Origin: a virus
Virus record (IMG/VR): IMGVR_UViG_3300013132_000018
Location: 1 to 64,000 of that record
Direction: 5' to 3' (one strand)
DNA length: 64,000 nt
In this document: in pieces, positions 38,772 to 47,261 of the stretch
Position numbering within the stretch: position 1 is the first letter of the stretch
Layout of the letters: every line of letters begins with the position of its first letter
The notes under the pieces: generated by a model
Databases searched by the model: none
Told to the model about the DNA's origin: nothing
The model's input: the letters and a program-made list of their open reading frames with translations, nothing else
Made by a program: the position numbers and the translations under genes

Positions 38772-38966
38772 CACCAGACCAGTCCGTGTCATAAGTCTTT
38801 GGGAGACGTCCTCTCCCATTTAACCAGACAGTGAACGCGGCTTGTTGGCCGCAGCCCGCCCCGGACTTGATCGGTCTGGGGCGGGCCTTTTCATGTCCTG
38901 GCTGCAGGCCCGTCACCAGGGCCTGGTCCAACCGGGTTATCCGGAAGCGTGGGAGGCGCCGCCTGC
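38772..38966 (+). other. Intergenic region with two hairpins
   Basis: 195 bases without a gene. A short hairpin TGGGAGA (38800-38806) / TCTCCCA (38812-38818) followed by TTTAACC, and a stronger one described separately. The AT-poor stretch after it may hold the promoter for 38967, but no clear -35/-10 pair is seen. Confidence 0.4.
38854..38892 (+). terminator. Rho-independent terminator
   Basis: GCCCGCCCC (38854-38862), 15-base loop, GGGGCGGGC (38878-38886), then CTTTTC. Nine GC-only pairs and a T run. Confidence 0.75.
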
Positions 38967-39329
38967 ATGGCGGCATCACTGCACATGGCAAAATCCCTGA
39001 ACCTCGACAAGAAGAAGACCCAACGCATCCTGCCGGCGAGTGATCCGGTGGACTTCAGCAGCTTGTCGCCCGACGAGGCGATGATGTTGAAGGAGGAGTT
39101 GGCCATCGCTACCTCATCGGTGGACCCAAGACACCTGTGGTTCGCCGCCCAGGAGCAGTCCGGCCCACTGCCCCGTTCGGCGGTGGCACCCACAAAGGAA
39201 GGCGACCGCGCGCTGCGGTTGCAACTCTACATCGTCCGGCACGGCGGCCAGGCGAAGCCGGTCGTCAAGGACACGGCGTTCGGCATGCTGACGGCCGCTT
39301 CGGCTGTGCTCGGGTTTAACCGGGCCTAA
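38967..39329 (+). CDS. Hypothetical protein
   Basis: 120 residues from ATG with GGAGG about 10 bases upstream; an ATG at 38985 is the alternative. Contains KSLNLDKKKTQRILPASDP and a LRLQLYIVRHGGQAKPVV section. Flanked by terminators on both sides, so it is a one-gene unit. No family recognised. Confidence 0.6.
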   Translation: MAASLHMAKSLNLDKKKTQRILPASDPVDFSSLSPDEAMMLKEELAIATSSVDPRHLWFAAQEQSGPLPRSAVAPTKEGDRALRLQLYIVRHGGQAKPVVKDTAFGMLTAASAVLGFNRA

Positions 39330-39337
39330 ACCATCAT

Positions 39338-39372
39338 CCTCCCGTGGGCTGCCAGCGACAGCCCACGGGAGG
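39338..39372 (+). terminator. Perfect 14-bp hairpin terminator
   Basis: CCTCCCGTGGGCTG (39338-39351), loop CCAGCGA, CAGCCCACGGGAGG (39359-39372). Located directly after the preceding gene; the T run after it is weak (TATCC). Confidence 0.7.
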
Positions 39373-39394
39373 TATCCAACTGCTGCCGAATTTT

Positions 39395-39556
39395 ATGCCC
39401 GATACTCCCGATGAACCAGTGCTGTGTCCGTTCTGCTGCGGGGACAAGCTTTTCGTGTGCGTTCAGTGGACCGCCGTAAGCGAACAAGATCCCCACCACA
39501 GCGAGGCACTGACCGAGCATCAATGTCGTGATTGTGCACGGTCGTTCTGGGTGTGA
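39395..39556 (+). CDS. Small zinc-ribbon protein
   Basis: 53 residues. LCPFCCGDKLFVCV and then HQCRDCARSFWV form two CxxC pairs about 30 residues apart, a compact zinc ribbon. Starts right after a terminator, at the ATG in TTTATGCCC; lies alone before a non-coding stretch. Function unknown. Confidence 0.6.
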   Translation: MPDTPDEPVLCPFCCGDKLFVCVQWTAVSEQDPHHSEALTEHQCRDCARSFWV

Positions 39557-39650
39557 CACACCTCATTCACGAGCACCCCTGCAGCCAAAAACGAGCAGGG
39601 TGGCGAAAACTTGAAAACCCCACCAAGGGCGCGGCTGCTCAAATTTAACC

Positions 39651-39947
39651 ATGTCTGCATCACCGTTCACTGAAGAAGAGTTGCAGTTCATCTGCCAGGC
39701 TGGCTGGGCCTGCCTCATCAGCAGCCCAGGTGCCATGCCTAACCCGATTGCCCGGTTGACGCCGGAGGCGCATACCGCGCTGGCACGCAAGCTGGAGTTG
39801 GCACTGGGCAAGGGCAAGCCAGGCGCGGTGCACCTGAAACCGGATGGCTGGTATTTCTGGGACGAGACAGGTGCGCATGCCCTGGGGCCGTTCGCCACCA
39901 GCGACGAGGCGGCGCACATGCTGAAGCGCTACGCTGACAGCCTTTGA
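39651..39947 (+). CDS. Hypothetical protein
   Basis: 98 residues. Starts MSASPFTEEELQFICQAGWA; ends with the block GWYFWDETGAHALGPFATSDEAAHMLKRYA, a pattern seen in short phage proteins that respond to a D.G..GP....EA...L layout. Lone gene between hairpin-bearing gaps. Function unknown. Confidence 0.6.
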   Translation: MSASPFTEEELQFICQAGWACLISSPGAMPNPIARLTPEAHTALARKLELALGKGKPGAVHLKPDGWYFWDETGAHALGPFATSDEAAHMLKRYADSL

Positions 39948-40038
39948 CACTTTACCCAGCGTGGCCGCCTATCACCGGCGCGCTGGGTCAACTAACAAAC
40001 AGTGATGGCTGGCGAAGGAGTCTCCGCTGGACGGGCGA
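39948..40038 (+). terminator. Intergenic gap with a hairpin terminator
   Basis: ACCCAGCG near 39956 pairs with CGCTGGGT near 39982 around a long loop (about 18 bases). Followed by CAACTAACAAAC, not T-rich. This gap separates the small-protein genes from the larger one at 40039. Confidence 0.5.
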
Positions 40039-40932
40039 ATGCCAAGCAGTGCTCCAAAACAAACAAACGGTATGATGAAAGAGAACAAGATGGTGATCGC
40101 GGTCACGTTGACCGCACCCCTGCTGGGCGGGCTGCCCTTCAGCGACATTGCGCAGGACCACCTGCGCGTCAAGACGGAGAAGGAGAACAAGAAGGACCTC
40201 TCCAACCTGGAGCCTCGCGTCGCGGAGGAACTGGCCGTCGCTGCTGCCCAGGCCGAGCAGCGCCGGTTGCAACTCCTGGCCGCTGGGCTGGACGCCGAAG
40301 AGGCGCGCGGCACCACCGGGTTTGCCCGTGACGACATGGGCTTGTTCGTGTGGGACTATTGGTTCCGTGGCTTCATCAAGGAAGCCCTGGAGACGGTGAT
40401 CGAGTGCGGCTGTGCACCCGCCGGCTTCAACCCCTGGAACCGCAAGAAGAAGGTCGATCAGTTGATCTTCGTGGAGCCGCGGCGCATCTATCTGCGCAAG
40501 CCGTCAGCGGAGCGCACGGCGTCATCGTCCACGGTCTGGACCGAATCCCCCGGTTTCAACACCCGGCCGATCCGGACGGAGGATCAGCGCACTGGCGCCC
40601 AGCGCACGGCCATCGCGCGCAGCGAGGAAGTGCCGGAAGGCACCTGGTTCGTGGCCGAGTTGGTGTATCTTGGGCCGGAGGAGGTCAAGGTCAGCAAGAG
40701 CGGCAAGTCGCAACCGATCGTGACCAAGGAGTTGATCGCAGACATCCTCACCTACGGCCGCCGAAAGGGTCTCGGTCAGTGGCGGTCTGGTGGCTGGGGC
40801 ACGTTCGACTGGCAGGAGTTGCCGGACAACAAGCTGGTGATCAAGGCGTCCCGTGGTGTCGCCTCCGTGCCCAAGCAGGGCATCCACATCGAATGCACTC
40901 CCGGCTGTCCCCAGCCGGCCGTTGCGGTCTAG
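40039..40932 (+). CDS. Conserved phage protein (unknown function)
   Basis: 297 residues from ATG; ATGs at 40072 and 40075 are alternatives. The N-terminus VIAVTLTAPLLGGLPFS, the section GFARDDMGLFVWDYWFRGFIKEAL, and the later LFVEPRRI followed by EEVPEGTWF...IADILTYGRRKGLGQWRSGGWG resemble, in order, a phage protein family that I recall as about 220 residues long and whose function is not established. Ends in TAG. Alone between hairpins, a transcription unit by itself. Confidence 0.65.
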   Translation: MPSSAPKQTNGMMKENKMVIAVTLTAPLLGGLPFSDIAQDHLRVKTEKENKKDLSNLEPRVAEELAVAAAQAEQRRLQLLAAGLDAEEARGTTGFARDDMGLFVWDYWFRGFIKEALETVIECGCAPAGFNPWNRKKKVDQLIFVEPRRIYLRKPSAERTASSSTVWTESPGFNTRPIRTEDQRTGAQRTAIARSEEVPEGTWFVAELVYLGPEEVKVSKSGKSQPIVTKELIADILTYGRRKGLGQWRSGGWGTFDWQELPDNKLVIKASRGVASVPKQGIHIECTPGCPQPAVAV

Positions 40933-40950
40933 TTGTCGAGCACAGCACCC

Positions 40951-40981
40951 AGCCGGCCGGAGCATTTGCTTCCGGCCGGCT
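40951..40981 (+). terminator. Rho-independent terminator
   Basis: AGCCGGCCGGA (40951-40961), 9-base loop, TCCGGCCGGCT (40971-40981). Eleven perfect pairs, then GGTCTGCT. Located 19 bases after the TAG of the preceding gene. Confidence 0.75.
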
Positions 40982-41000
40982 GGTCTGCTAGTCTGAGCAC

Positions 41001-41255
41001 ATGCAAAACGACATTGGTCTCCCTACTGTAGTCCTGGCTGTGCTGGTGGTGGTCCAACTCTTGTGGATTGTCCGGCAGACGGACTTCGGCAAGCTGGTCA
41101 AGCGCAGCAATCAACTGCCCAAGTTCGGCGCCAACCCGGACTATCATTGGGTGCAGATTCGGCGTGAGGGCGGCGCGGCCTGGCTGGCGCTGACTGACGT
41201 GGAACTCGACACTGCCATCAAACGGGCCGAGGCCAACGACGAAGATCGACCATGA
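41001..41255 (+). CDS. Single-span membrane protein
   Basis: 84 residues. A hydrophobic N-terminal segment LPTVVLAVLVVVQLLWIVRQ (about residues 7-26) then a soluble, charged part (WVQIRREGGAAWLALTDVEL). Probably anchored in the inner membrane. First gene after a terminator. Confidence 0.6.
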   Translation: MQNDIGLPTVVLAVLVVVQLLWIVRQTDFGKLVKRSNQLPKFGANPDYHWVQIRREGGAAWLALTDVELDTAIKRAEANDEDRP

Positions 41256-41728
41256 CCAAACAACAGGCCGCGCGCGTGCGGCAACTGATCCGGGCCTTGC
41301 GCTCGGGCAAATTCAAGCAGTGCCGAAACCGTCTTCGCTCTGTGAGGGGTGACCGGTTTTGTGCTTCTGGGGTGGCTTGCGAGCTTTATTCCCGGAACAT
41401 GAAAGGCACGGACGGAGTCTGGCAGATGTCGGAGGATGGTGATGAGCAGGAGTTTCAATCTGGGCCACAGTCGAACTGCCAGACGCTGCCGTATCTGGTG
41501 CGGCAGTGGTTAGGCTTCCCCGATGACACCCAGGCTTTCATCGGGGCTGCGTTCGTGCATGAGTGGAATCTGGATCCGAATCTTGATGTGGAACGGGTTG
41601 GCTTGGAGTTGCTGAACGATGGCGTTCGACAGAGTGCTGGATTTTCCAAAAGTCACCGCGGCATGAACTTCAAGCAGATCGCCTGTGTGCTGGAGCGCTG
41701 GCTTCGCCACCAGCCCATTTCGGACTGA
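41252..41728 (+). CDS. Cys-motif phage protein, paralogue of 51102
   Basis: 158 residues. Opens with RVRQLIRALRSGKFKQCRNR, then GDRFCASGVACELYSR and later a helical section with WLGFPDDTQAFIGA. The F-C-x-x-G-V-A-C/E block and its overall layout match the protein at 51102, which reads CCLGVAEM. The family is common in phages; its role is not known. ATG overlaps the previous stop by 4 bases. Confidence 0.65.
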   Translation: MTKQQAARVRQLIRALRSGKFKQCRNRLRSVRGDRFCASGVACELYSRNMKGTDGVWQMSEDGDEQEFQSGPQSNCQTLPYLVRQWLGFPDDTQAFIGAAFVHEWNLDPNLDVERVGLELLNDGVRQSAGFSKSHRGMNFKQIACVLERWLRHQPISD

Positions 41729-41733
41729 CTCCT

Positions 41734-41937
41734 ATGCTCACGCTTACTGATAAGTCTCCCTGCCCTGTGCAAGGCAAGCATCACAACAAGCCAATGGAGA
41801 AGGTGCCGGCGGATTATCTGGACTGGCTTGTGGGACAGCCCTGGTGCCGGAGCAAGTATCCGGAGGTGGACGACTACGTGACGCGCAACCGCAAGGCGCT
41901 CGACATGGAGTTGCGGCAGATGGGCAAGCTGGACTGA
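41734..41937 (+). CDS. ExoX C-terminal-like small protein
   Basis: 67 residues. The block GKHHNKPMEKVPADYLDWL matches the C-terminal motif of exonuclease X-type proteins (GK..GKP...VPADYL.WL). The exonuclease domain itself is absent, so this is a stand-alone copy of the motif. A DNA-repair-linked role can only be guessed. Confidence 0.6.
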   Translation: MLTLTDKSPCPVQGKHHNKPMEKVPADYLDWLVGQPWCRSKYPEVDDYVTRNRKALDMELRQMGKLD

Positions 41938-41940
41938 CGC

Positions 41941-42621
41941 ATGAACATCAACACCAATCTCTACGACGGCTACGAGGTGCATCCCTGCCGGCTCGTGATG
42001 AAGAACGGCACGGTTGTCGCCCGAGGCTCCACCTGGCAACCCCGGCTGGACCGGTGGATCGCGGTGGAGGTCAACCACGAGCAAGACCAGCATCCGGAGC
42101 ACACCTGGTTCTGGTGCCTGTATGGGCACGGGTTCAGCGGCGGGCTGACGGACATCGCAGACGCGCCAACCAAGGACGAAGTCCTGTCGATAGCCAGCTA
42201 CCTGAACGAGCACAAGCTGCTGCCGCCCTATGCGCGTCTGCTGTCTGCTGGCGACTTCTCGGCGCTGTTCCGCTACTCCCGGGTGGTGGTTCATCCGTTC
42301 AAGCTGGCGAAGCGTGGTGGCAGTTCCATCTACTTCAAGCGGGGCATGCACGTCCGGCACGGGATGCCGTCGGAGGCCACGGTCTGTGCGCCTGACGACA
42401 AGCATCTGTTCGCCTACGGCTTGTATGGTGTGCTGAGTGAGGGCGAGTGGCTTCAGGGTCGCCGACCGTCCGGAACGGCTGGTCCTTCAGAGTCTCTGGT
42501 CGATGACCGAGGAAAGGAAGAGCACCTGCTGGACTTCGCCACTGCCGATGAAGCCGAACGTGCGGCCTGCTATGTGGCGACGCATGGCGTCCTTCCACCC
42601 ATCCTCAAATGGCTGCGTTGA
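41941..42621 (+). CDS. Hypothetical protein
   Basis: 226 residues. Starts MNINTNLYDGYEVHPCRLVM; a EVNHEQDQHPEHTWFWCLYG section is His/Cys-rich. Second half with FSALFRYSRVVVHPF and a helical end. No family recognised. Overlaps the next gene by 13 bases. Confidence 0.6.
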   Translation: MNINTNLYDGYEVHPCRLVMKNGTVVARGSTWQPRLDRWIAVEVNHEQDQHPEHTWFWCLYGHGFSGGLTDIADAPTKDEVLSIASYLNEHKLLPPYARLLSAGDFSALFRYSRVVVHPFKLAKRGGSSIYFKRGMHVRHGMPSEATVCAPDDKHLFAYGLYGVLSEGEWLQGRRPSGTAGPSESLVDDRGKEEHLLDFATADEAERAACYVATHGVLPPILKWLR

Positions 42622-42995
42622 ACTCGGCGGGCCTGGTCGATGTGTTTGAGATGTTGCTGGCCGTCAGCCGGTTGCTTCCGGAGGGGCATCAACTGGACTT
42701 TGCGGTTTCTCCGCATTGCATCCATCTGCACCTGATCGGCAGGGCTGGAGAGGATGTGGCGACGAGCCTGCATGAACTGGACGGACGTCCAGAACAGGTT
42801 CAGGAAATGCAGGACAGCCTGGCCGGACTGCTGCGCAAAGTGGCGGCACCAGAAAAGCTGAGCCCGCAGTCTGGCCTGCAGTCAGTGATGGCTGGTCTGC
42901 AGGCTTGGGTGGACGACGACAAACTGCCGGCTGCGTTCCGGCACAAGGCCGGGCTGATGCTGGCTGGAGTGAGAGAACTGAATGCTAAATCTTGA
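42609..42995 (+). CDS. Hypothetical helical protein
   Basis: 128 residues, mainly helical (LLAVSRLLPEGHQLDFAVS) with a Gln/Glu-rich central part and a C-terminal helix. ATG overlaps the previous stop by 13 bases. No family recognised. Confidence 0.5.
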   Translation: MAALNSAGLVDVFEMLLAVSRLLPEGHQLDFAVSPHCIHLHLIGRAGEDVATSLHELDGRPEQVQEMQDSLAGLLRKVAAPEKLSPQSGLQSVMAGLQAWVDDDKLPAAFRHKAGLMLAGVRELNAKS

Positions 42996-43461
42996 AAAGG
43001 ATGAACACCGGCTGTGGGAACTGGCCGCGGCGTTTGCTGCTGCCAACGCAGGCGCTGGCGCAGCCTGTCAGATAGCGGATGAACTGGTGCTCGCGTTTCG
43101 CGCCCGGCGGCAGCACTCCGTAGGTCACTCGGGTCCGCCACCTGCAGGCAGGCCGGCACCGGCGGCTCCGCCCCAGTCTGCGCGACAGCCTGAACCAACC
43201 GCTCCGCCAGTCTGGAAAGGCCCTAGCAACGATCCGCCGGTCAAGGCGGCTCCGTTGCCGGGTGCTGCTGCGCCCAAGCCATCGGCGCGTCGCGGCAAAG
43301 CGTTGGCGGACATGTCCATCAACGAAAAGCTGGCTGAATTACAGCGGCTGCAGGCCAGGTTCACCGAGTCACCCACTAGCCTTAACCCGGAGGAGATGCA
43401 GGACATGGTGGTCTTGACGAATGACGAACTGCTGAAACGCATCACTCCCGCCCATGCCTAA
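42982..43461 (+). CDS. Pro/Ala-rich hypothetical protein
   Basis: 159 residues. A helical N-terminus (WELAAAFAAANAGAGAACQI), a long Pro/Ala linker around residues 50-90 and a C-terminal helix (NEKLAELQRLQARFTESP). Linker and helix suggest a flexible adaptor. Overlaps neighbours on both sides. Confidence 0.5.
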   Translation: MLNLEKDEHRLWELAAAFAAANAGAGAACQIADELVLAFRARRQHSVGHSGPPPAGRPAPAAPPQSARQPEPTAPPVWKGPSNDPPVKAAPLPGAAAPKPSARRGKALADMSINEKLAELQRLQARFTESPTSLNPEEMQDMVVLTNDELLKRITPAHA

Positions 43462-43684
43462 AGCTGCGCCGTTGATGACGGCCAAGTCCAGCCCGCTGCG
43501 ACGTAGTCTCAACCAACTGGCCAGGAAGTTTTACCAGGCGCATGGCTACACAGTGTCGTCAGAGTATGACTTCGAGCGCGCGGTGCATCCGCAAGAGGCC
43601 GGGATGTGGAGCTTGGCGGTAATTGCCCACGAGCATTTCACTGGCGATACGCCGGACCCTGGAGAACTGGAGGACCTACCATGA
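43454..43684 (+). CDS. Small hypothetical protein
   Basis: 76 residues. Starts MPKAAPLMTAKSSPLRRSLN and contains HEHFTGDTPDPGELED at the end. ATG overlaps the previous stop by 8 bases. No family recognised. Confidence 0.5.
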   Translation: MPKAAPLMTAKSSPLRRSLNQLARKFYQAHGYTVSSEYDFERAVHPQEAGMWSLAVIAHEHFTGDTPDPGELEDLP

Positions 43685-44082
43685 TCGATGTGTTTGACCT
43701 GACAGGTTTGGATCCGACAGTGACGCCACGGGAGCACGCGCTGCTGGACAAGCTGGACCGTGCGGAAGCGTCGCTGGTTGACTTGCTGCAGTTCATCCAG
43801 GCGCAGACCGACTTGCCCGATGGGCTGGCGGCGCAGGTGCGCGAGGATCTGGCGGCCATAAAAGTGTCGCTGCACGAGTCCGGATTCAACTACCAGCACT
43901 ATCCGGAACTGCGGGACGAACTGCCCGTCTATTCGATGACGGACCAGCCGCCTACCTGCCCCAAGTGCGGGACCAGGATCAAGGTCTGGCTGCAGGGGGA
44001 AACTGGAAATAAGCAGGTGGTGAAGTGCCGTCCGTGCAACTTCATCTACCGGCTGGAGGAAGACGAAGACGATCATGATTAA
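43681..44082 (+). CDS. Zinc-ribbon-tailed hypothetical protein
   Basis: 133 residues. Helical N-terminal part (LDKLDRAEASLVDLLQFIQ) and a C-terminal ribbon PTCPKCGTRIKVW ... VKCRPCNFIYRL, two CxxC pairs about 25 residues apart. ATG in CCATGATC overlaps the previous stop by 4 bases. A regulator of transcription is possible. Confidence 0.6.
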   Translation: MIDVFDLTGLDPTVTPREHALLDKLDRAEASLVDLLQFIQAQTDLPDGLAAQVREDLAAIKVSLHESGFNYQHYPELRDELPVYSMTDQPPTCPKCGTRIKVWLQGETGNKQVVKCRPCNFIYRLEEDEDDHD

Positions 44083-44596
44083 GCTTAGGAAAGGTGACAA
44101 GGTGGTGTGGTGGGACGGAGAGCCAGGACATCTCGGCACGCGGCATTACGGACGGGTGGAACGGACGAAGCTGAAGAACAAGAACGGCGTGCCATTGGAC
44201 TTCACGGCGGTGTTCCCGCGTCCTGGTGGCAAGCTGCACAAGCGGTTCAGCCAGCTTGACCGCGACACGGTGCTGCTGCTGGCGCCCCGTAGCGAGTGGG
44301 CCTCGTTCCTTACGTTCAAGCTGCCGGAACATGTCGAGGTGGCCAGGATTCCCGGCTGTGCGCAGCCGACTTACGGGCTCTTCAACATGAACGTGGCCGG
44401 GGTTGGCTGGTCGCAGTTGCACGGGGTCATGCGGTCTGAGCAGGAGATCCCGCTGGAGTTCTGGCGCCACGGCAGGACCAAGCGCGATCTGGATTGGTGT
44501 CTTCGTGCCGGCGAGAGCGAGGTAAAGCTCGACTGGCCCTGGCCCATCAATGGCGCCATTGCGGCAGCGCTGAAGGGAGTGGACATACATGAGTGA
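44075..44596 (+). CDS. Hypothetical protein
   Basis: 173 residues. Starts with a basic segment MIKLRKGDKVVWWDGEPGHL (possible nucleic-acid-binding start), then TAVFPRPGGKLHKRF and a globular second half ending DWPWPINGAIAAALKGV. No family recognised. Confidence 0.6.
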   Translation: MIKLRKGDKVVWWDGEPGHLGTRHYGRVERTKLKNKNGVPLDFTAVFPRPGGKLHKRFSQLDRDTVLLLAPRSEWASFLTFKLPEHVEVARIPGCAQPTYGLFNMNVAGVGWSQLHGVMRSEQEIPLEFWRHGRTKRDLDWCLRAGESEVKLDWPWPINGAIAAALKGVDIHE

Positions 44597-44885
44597 CCGC
44601 CTGTTCGCCTACTATCTGGTAACAGTGTCGGAGGCTGGCGATGTCCTGGAGCGTGGGTTCAGCAGTCCGCACGACGATCTGGCGCAGCGGCCGTATTCTG
44701 ACGACTGCCCGGTCGTGGTCGGCTCAAATCAGGCGGTGCGGCGGGTGGACAGCAGGGCAGAACTGGACATGCCGCCCTGTCTAAACCCTGATTGCGGCAG
44801 GTCCATTTCCTATTTTGCCTGTGACCGCTGCGACATGTGTGGCGAGAAAGTGCTGCCGCTGGGGTCGGTCTTGGTTGTCCCATGA
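44589..44885 (+). CDS. Zinc-motif hypothetical protein
   Basis: 98 residues. The C-terminal part CLNPDCGRSISYFACDRCDM followed by CGEKVLPLG has at least five Cys in CxxC spacing, a zinc-binding layout. ATG overlaps the previous stop. Function unknown. Confidence 0.6.
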   Translation: MSDRLFAYYLVTVSEAGDVLERGFSSPHDDLAQRPYSDDCPVVVGSNQAVRRVDSRAELDMPPCLNPDCGRSISYFACDRCDMCGEKVLPLGSVLVVP

Positions 44886-45229
44886 AGCCGCCTTGCCATG
44901 CCTGCAGGGCGGTCTGCTGCAGGGACACGGGTGCTTGGCCGTTTGCCTGCGTGCTGAGCAGCCGTGATCTGCGGCAGCCGCATCTCCGCTCGGTGGCGGT
45001 GTGGCACGCCGGCGGCAGCTTGGCGGTGCTGCCTTACAAGCACGGTCGCTGCGTGTTTCTGAACCCGAAGACCAACCTGTGCCGGACTTACGCCGACAGA
45101 CCGGAGGCCTGCCGTGACTTCGACTGCACGCAGTGCATTCCGGAGGGAGCGTTCCTGAAGACCAACCCTAAGGTGATCGACCTGATTGAAAATGAGCGAC
45201 GAAAAGCTAAACCCAGAACAGGTCCGTGA
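44882..45229 (+). CDS. YkgJ-like cysteine-cluster protein
   Basis: 115 residues. CHACRAVCCRDTGAWPFACV at the N-terminus, then HGRCVFLNPKTNLCRTYADR and PEACRDFDCTQC follow the YkgJ / UPF0153 pattern of a Cys cluster that may bind zinc or iron. Biological role is unknown. ATG overlaps the previous stop by 4 bases. Confidence 0.75.
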   Translation: MKPPCHACRAVCCRDTGAWPFACVLSSRDLRQPHLRSVAVWHAGGSLAVLPYKHGRCVFLNPKTNLCRTYADRPEACRDFDCTQCIPEGAFLKTNPKVIDLIENERRKAKPRTGP

Positions 45230-45776
45230 GGCCATCCTGTCCGAGATGGCCCGGACGTTCTTTGTCACCGCCTACGCGGACGCGTGGGACAACAAGGAGC
45301 TTCCACCAACTGCACCTCACGCAGGGCCTGGCGACGAGTGGTTCGCTTGCGCTCCCGAGGAGACACCCCGCGCTGCGAGGGTGCTGGCTGAAAGCCTGGT
45401 GACGGCCATCGAGACACATGACGATGTGAAGGTGGAGGAGGTCTTTCAGCGCAACGCGGACCTGACCGAAGGCCATCTGAGCGAACCCACTCCGGACAGC
45501 TTCGGGTATTGCCTGGCCATGGAGTGCCTTGGGCATGGCGTTGGCTGGGGTGATGACCATCCGGAGCACAACCTCAACCTGCCGTATCTGGAGTGCTGGC
45601 TGGAGATCAGCATTCCGCCTTTGCCGATCACTGTGCGCAGTGACTGGATACTTCTGGACTCTCTGGAGGGTGGTCCTCTTTGGCTGACTATCGACCACAC
45701 TGGCCACCGGTTCTTCGGCGATGAGGGCGTTCCGCCGCCGTTTCAGACTGTCTGCCGACCAGCCACCAAGCCATGA
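45192..45776 (+). CDS. Hypothetical protein
   Basis: 194 residues. Starts MSDEKLNPEQVREAILSEMA; a segment with FGYCLAMECLGHGVGWGDDH is His/Cys-rich, and the end LWLTIDHTGHRFFGDEG is strand-like. Overlaps the YkgJ-like gene by 38 bases. No family recognised. Confidence 0.55.
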   Translation: MSDEKLNPEQVREAILSEMARTFFVTAYADAWDNKELPPTAPHAGPGDEWFACAPEETPRAARVLAESLVTAIETHDDVKVEEVFQRNADLTEGHLSEPTPDSFGYCLAMECLGHGVGWGDDHPEHNLNLPYLECWLEISIPPLPITVRSDWILLDSLEGGPLWLTIDHTGHRFFGDEGVPPPFQTVCRPATKP

Positions 45777-45943
45777 TCCACATCGAAGTCATGGTTGAAT
45801 CGCACCCGACGCTGATCTGCTGCCTTCACCGGCTGCCTGATGGCGATCTGTTCAAACGCAAATACATCGGATACGGGCGGCGGGCCGCGGTGGCGCAGTT
45901 TCGTCGGGAAGTGCGGGAAGAACTGAGAAAGTTGAAAGCATGA
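45773..45943 (+). CDS. Small basic protein
   Basis: 56 residues: MIHIEVMVESHPTLICCLHR, then LFKRKYIGYGRRAAVAQFRR and a helical EVREELRKLKA end. ATG and TGA both overlap neighbours by 4 bases. Basic composition suggests nucleic-acid contact. Function unknown. Confidence 0.55.
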   Translation: MIHIEVMVESHPTLICCLHRLPDGDLFKRKYIGYGRRAAVAQFRREVREELRKLKA

Positions 45944-46401
45944 GCAATCCATTGGTCGAGAAGTTGAACGAGCAGGTGAAGTCGCTGTGCCAGTGCTGCC
46001 AAGACCGGCTGTGCGACATCGCCAGGCACGAGTCGGCCGTCAGACTGTGGCGGGACGAGTTTTGGCCAGGCACCCGGCTGGACACTGTGCGCGAACGGCT
46101 CCGTGAGGCGTTTGTTGGCATGGACCTGCGGCAGGGCACGCCCTATTTCCGGCTGCATGGTCGCCCAGTCATCAAATCGCCTGTCGAGCATCTGCCGGTG
46201 GCTCAGCTTACGGGTAGCCTGGCCGACACGCTGATATGGCTGGAGTTCCGCAAAAGTCAGCGGGACAAGCGGCAGGTCGCTGAAGCGGCTGCCATGCGGC
46301 GTGGCATCATTAGCCGGGAGCGGGATTGGCGGCGGCTGCCGCTGGCCATCCGCACGGCGGCAGCCGCCATCATTGAGGAACAAGAACATGCCACTGGCTA
46401 A
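45940..46401 (+). CDS. Hypothetical protein with an N-terminal Cys pair
   Basis: 153 residues; SLCQCCQDRLCDIARH near the start, then a basic helical body (LRKSQRDKRQV-type segment) and an Ala-rich end. ATG overlaps the previous stop by 4 bases. No family recognised. Confidence 0.55.
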   Translation: MSNPLVEKLNEQVKSLCQCCQDRLCDIARHESAVRLWRDEFWPGTRLDTVRERLREAFVGMDLRQGTPYFRLHGRPVIKSPVEHLPVAQLTGSLADTLIWLEFRKSQRDKRQVAEAAAMRRGIISRERDWRRLPLAIRTAAAAIIEEQEHATG

Positions 46402-46822
46402 GAAGTGCTGGCGCGCTCGGGTGCGCGAGATCTACGACAGTCCCGAGGAGTTGGAGGCGTATGACCGCAACTACCGCATCTGTGCCCGGCTGGGATTCTT
46501 AGATGTGGCTGAACTGTGGGAGACCAACCCTAAGATCGAAGGTTCGGTTTATCCTGCTGACTTGCGCGTGGTGCCTTCGCCAGACGCCAAGCGACAGCCG
46601 GTAAAGGTGCAGATCGAGCCGGAAGGTGCCGCGGGTCCGTATCTGGTTGGGCTGTTGCCGAAGTCGATGAGCGGGGTGTCGGCGCGGGATATTGTGTTCC
46701 GGGTCAAGACGCGCAAGGACGACGGCTTCAAGATTCTCCAGGTGCTTACGGAGGGTCGTTGGCGTCCGGTGTGGGCCTGCAATCCGACATTCTTCAAGCA
46801 GCACTTCCGAGCAGTCAAATGA
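46388..46822 (+). CDS. Hypothetical protein
   Basis: 144 residues from ATG. Starts MPLAKKCWRARVREIYDSPE; second half contains PYLVGLLPKSMSGVSARDIV and VWACNPTFFKQHFRAVK. No family recognised. Overlaps the previous gene by 14 bases. Confidence 0.55.
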   Translation: MPLAKKCWRARVREIYDSPEELEAYDRNYRICARLGFLDVAELWETNPKIEGSVYPADLRVVPSPDAKRQPVKVQIEPEGAAGPYLVGLLPKSMSGVSARDIVFRVKTRKDDGFKILQVLTEGRWRPVWACNPTFFKQHFRAVK

Positions 46823-47058
46823 GCAGAAAAACTCACAGGCAGGACGCGTGGCGTGCGCATGAGGAGATGGCGGCGGCGCTGGCCAATGACATTGCCGAGG
46901 GGATCGATAATGGCGAGTCACGCAGGAAGCTGCGACAGGCCGTCACCTACTTCGCCATGAAGGCACATTACGAGCAGCAGGCCCGTCTGCTGGTTGAGAG
47001 CCGGCTGAAGGTCATGACACTCGGGTTGGAGTTGATGCAGTCGGTGGTGGTTAGATAA
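46819..47058 (+). CDS. Helical small protein
   Basis: 79 residues, helical throughout (AHEEMAAALANDIAEGIDNG, LRQAVTYFAMKAHYEQQARLL). ATG overlaps the previous stop by 4 bases. No family recognised. Confidence 0.5.
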   Translation: MSRKTHRQDAWRAHEEMAAALANDIAEGIDNGESRRKLRQAVTYFAMKAHYEQQARLLVESRLKVMTLGLELMQSVVVR

Positions 47059-47071
47059 ACGAAGTAAAACC

Positions 47072-47260
47072 ATGTCAGAATACGATGTAGAAGTGACCCG
47101 CACGGCGGCTGAAACAAAGACGTTTCGCGTGATGGCCGAGGACGCCGAAGCGGCCAAGGACAAGGCCGTGGAAGCCGCGGCCAACACGGTATTCAACAAC
47201 CCCGGATGTCCGACCTACGAGGCGCTGCTTCCTTACCGTGTCTTGGGCCATCAAAAGTAG
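47072..47260 (+). CDS. Small protein, beta/alpha
   Basis: 62 residues: MSEYDVEVTRTAAETKTFRV then a helix EDAEAAKDKAVEAAA and a NPGCPTYEALLPYR end. Short phage proteins with EDAEEAKDKA helices are common; function unknown. Confidence 0.55.
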   Translation: MSEYDVEVTRTAAETKTFRVMAEDAEAAKDKAVEAAANTVFNNPGCPTYEALLPYRVLGHQK

Positions 47261-47261
47261 C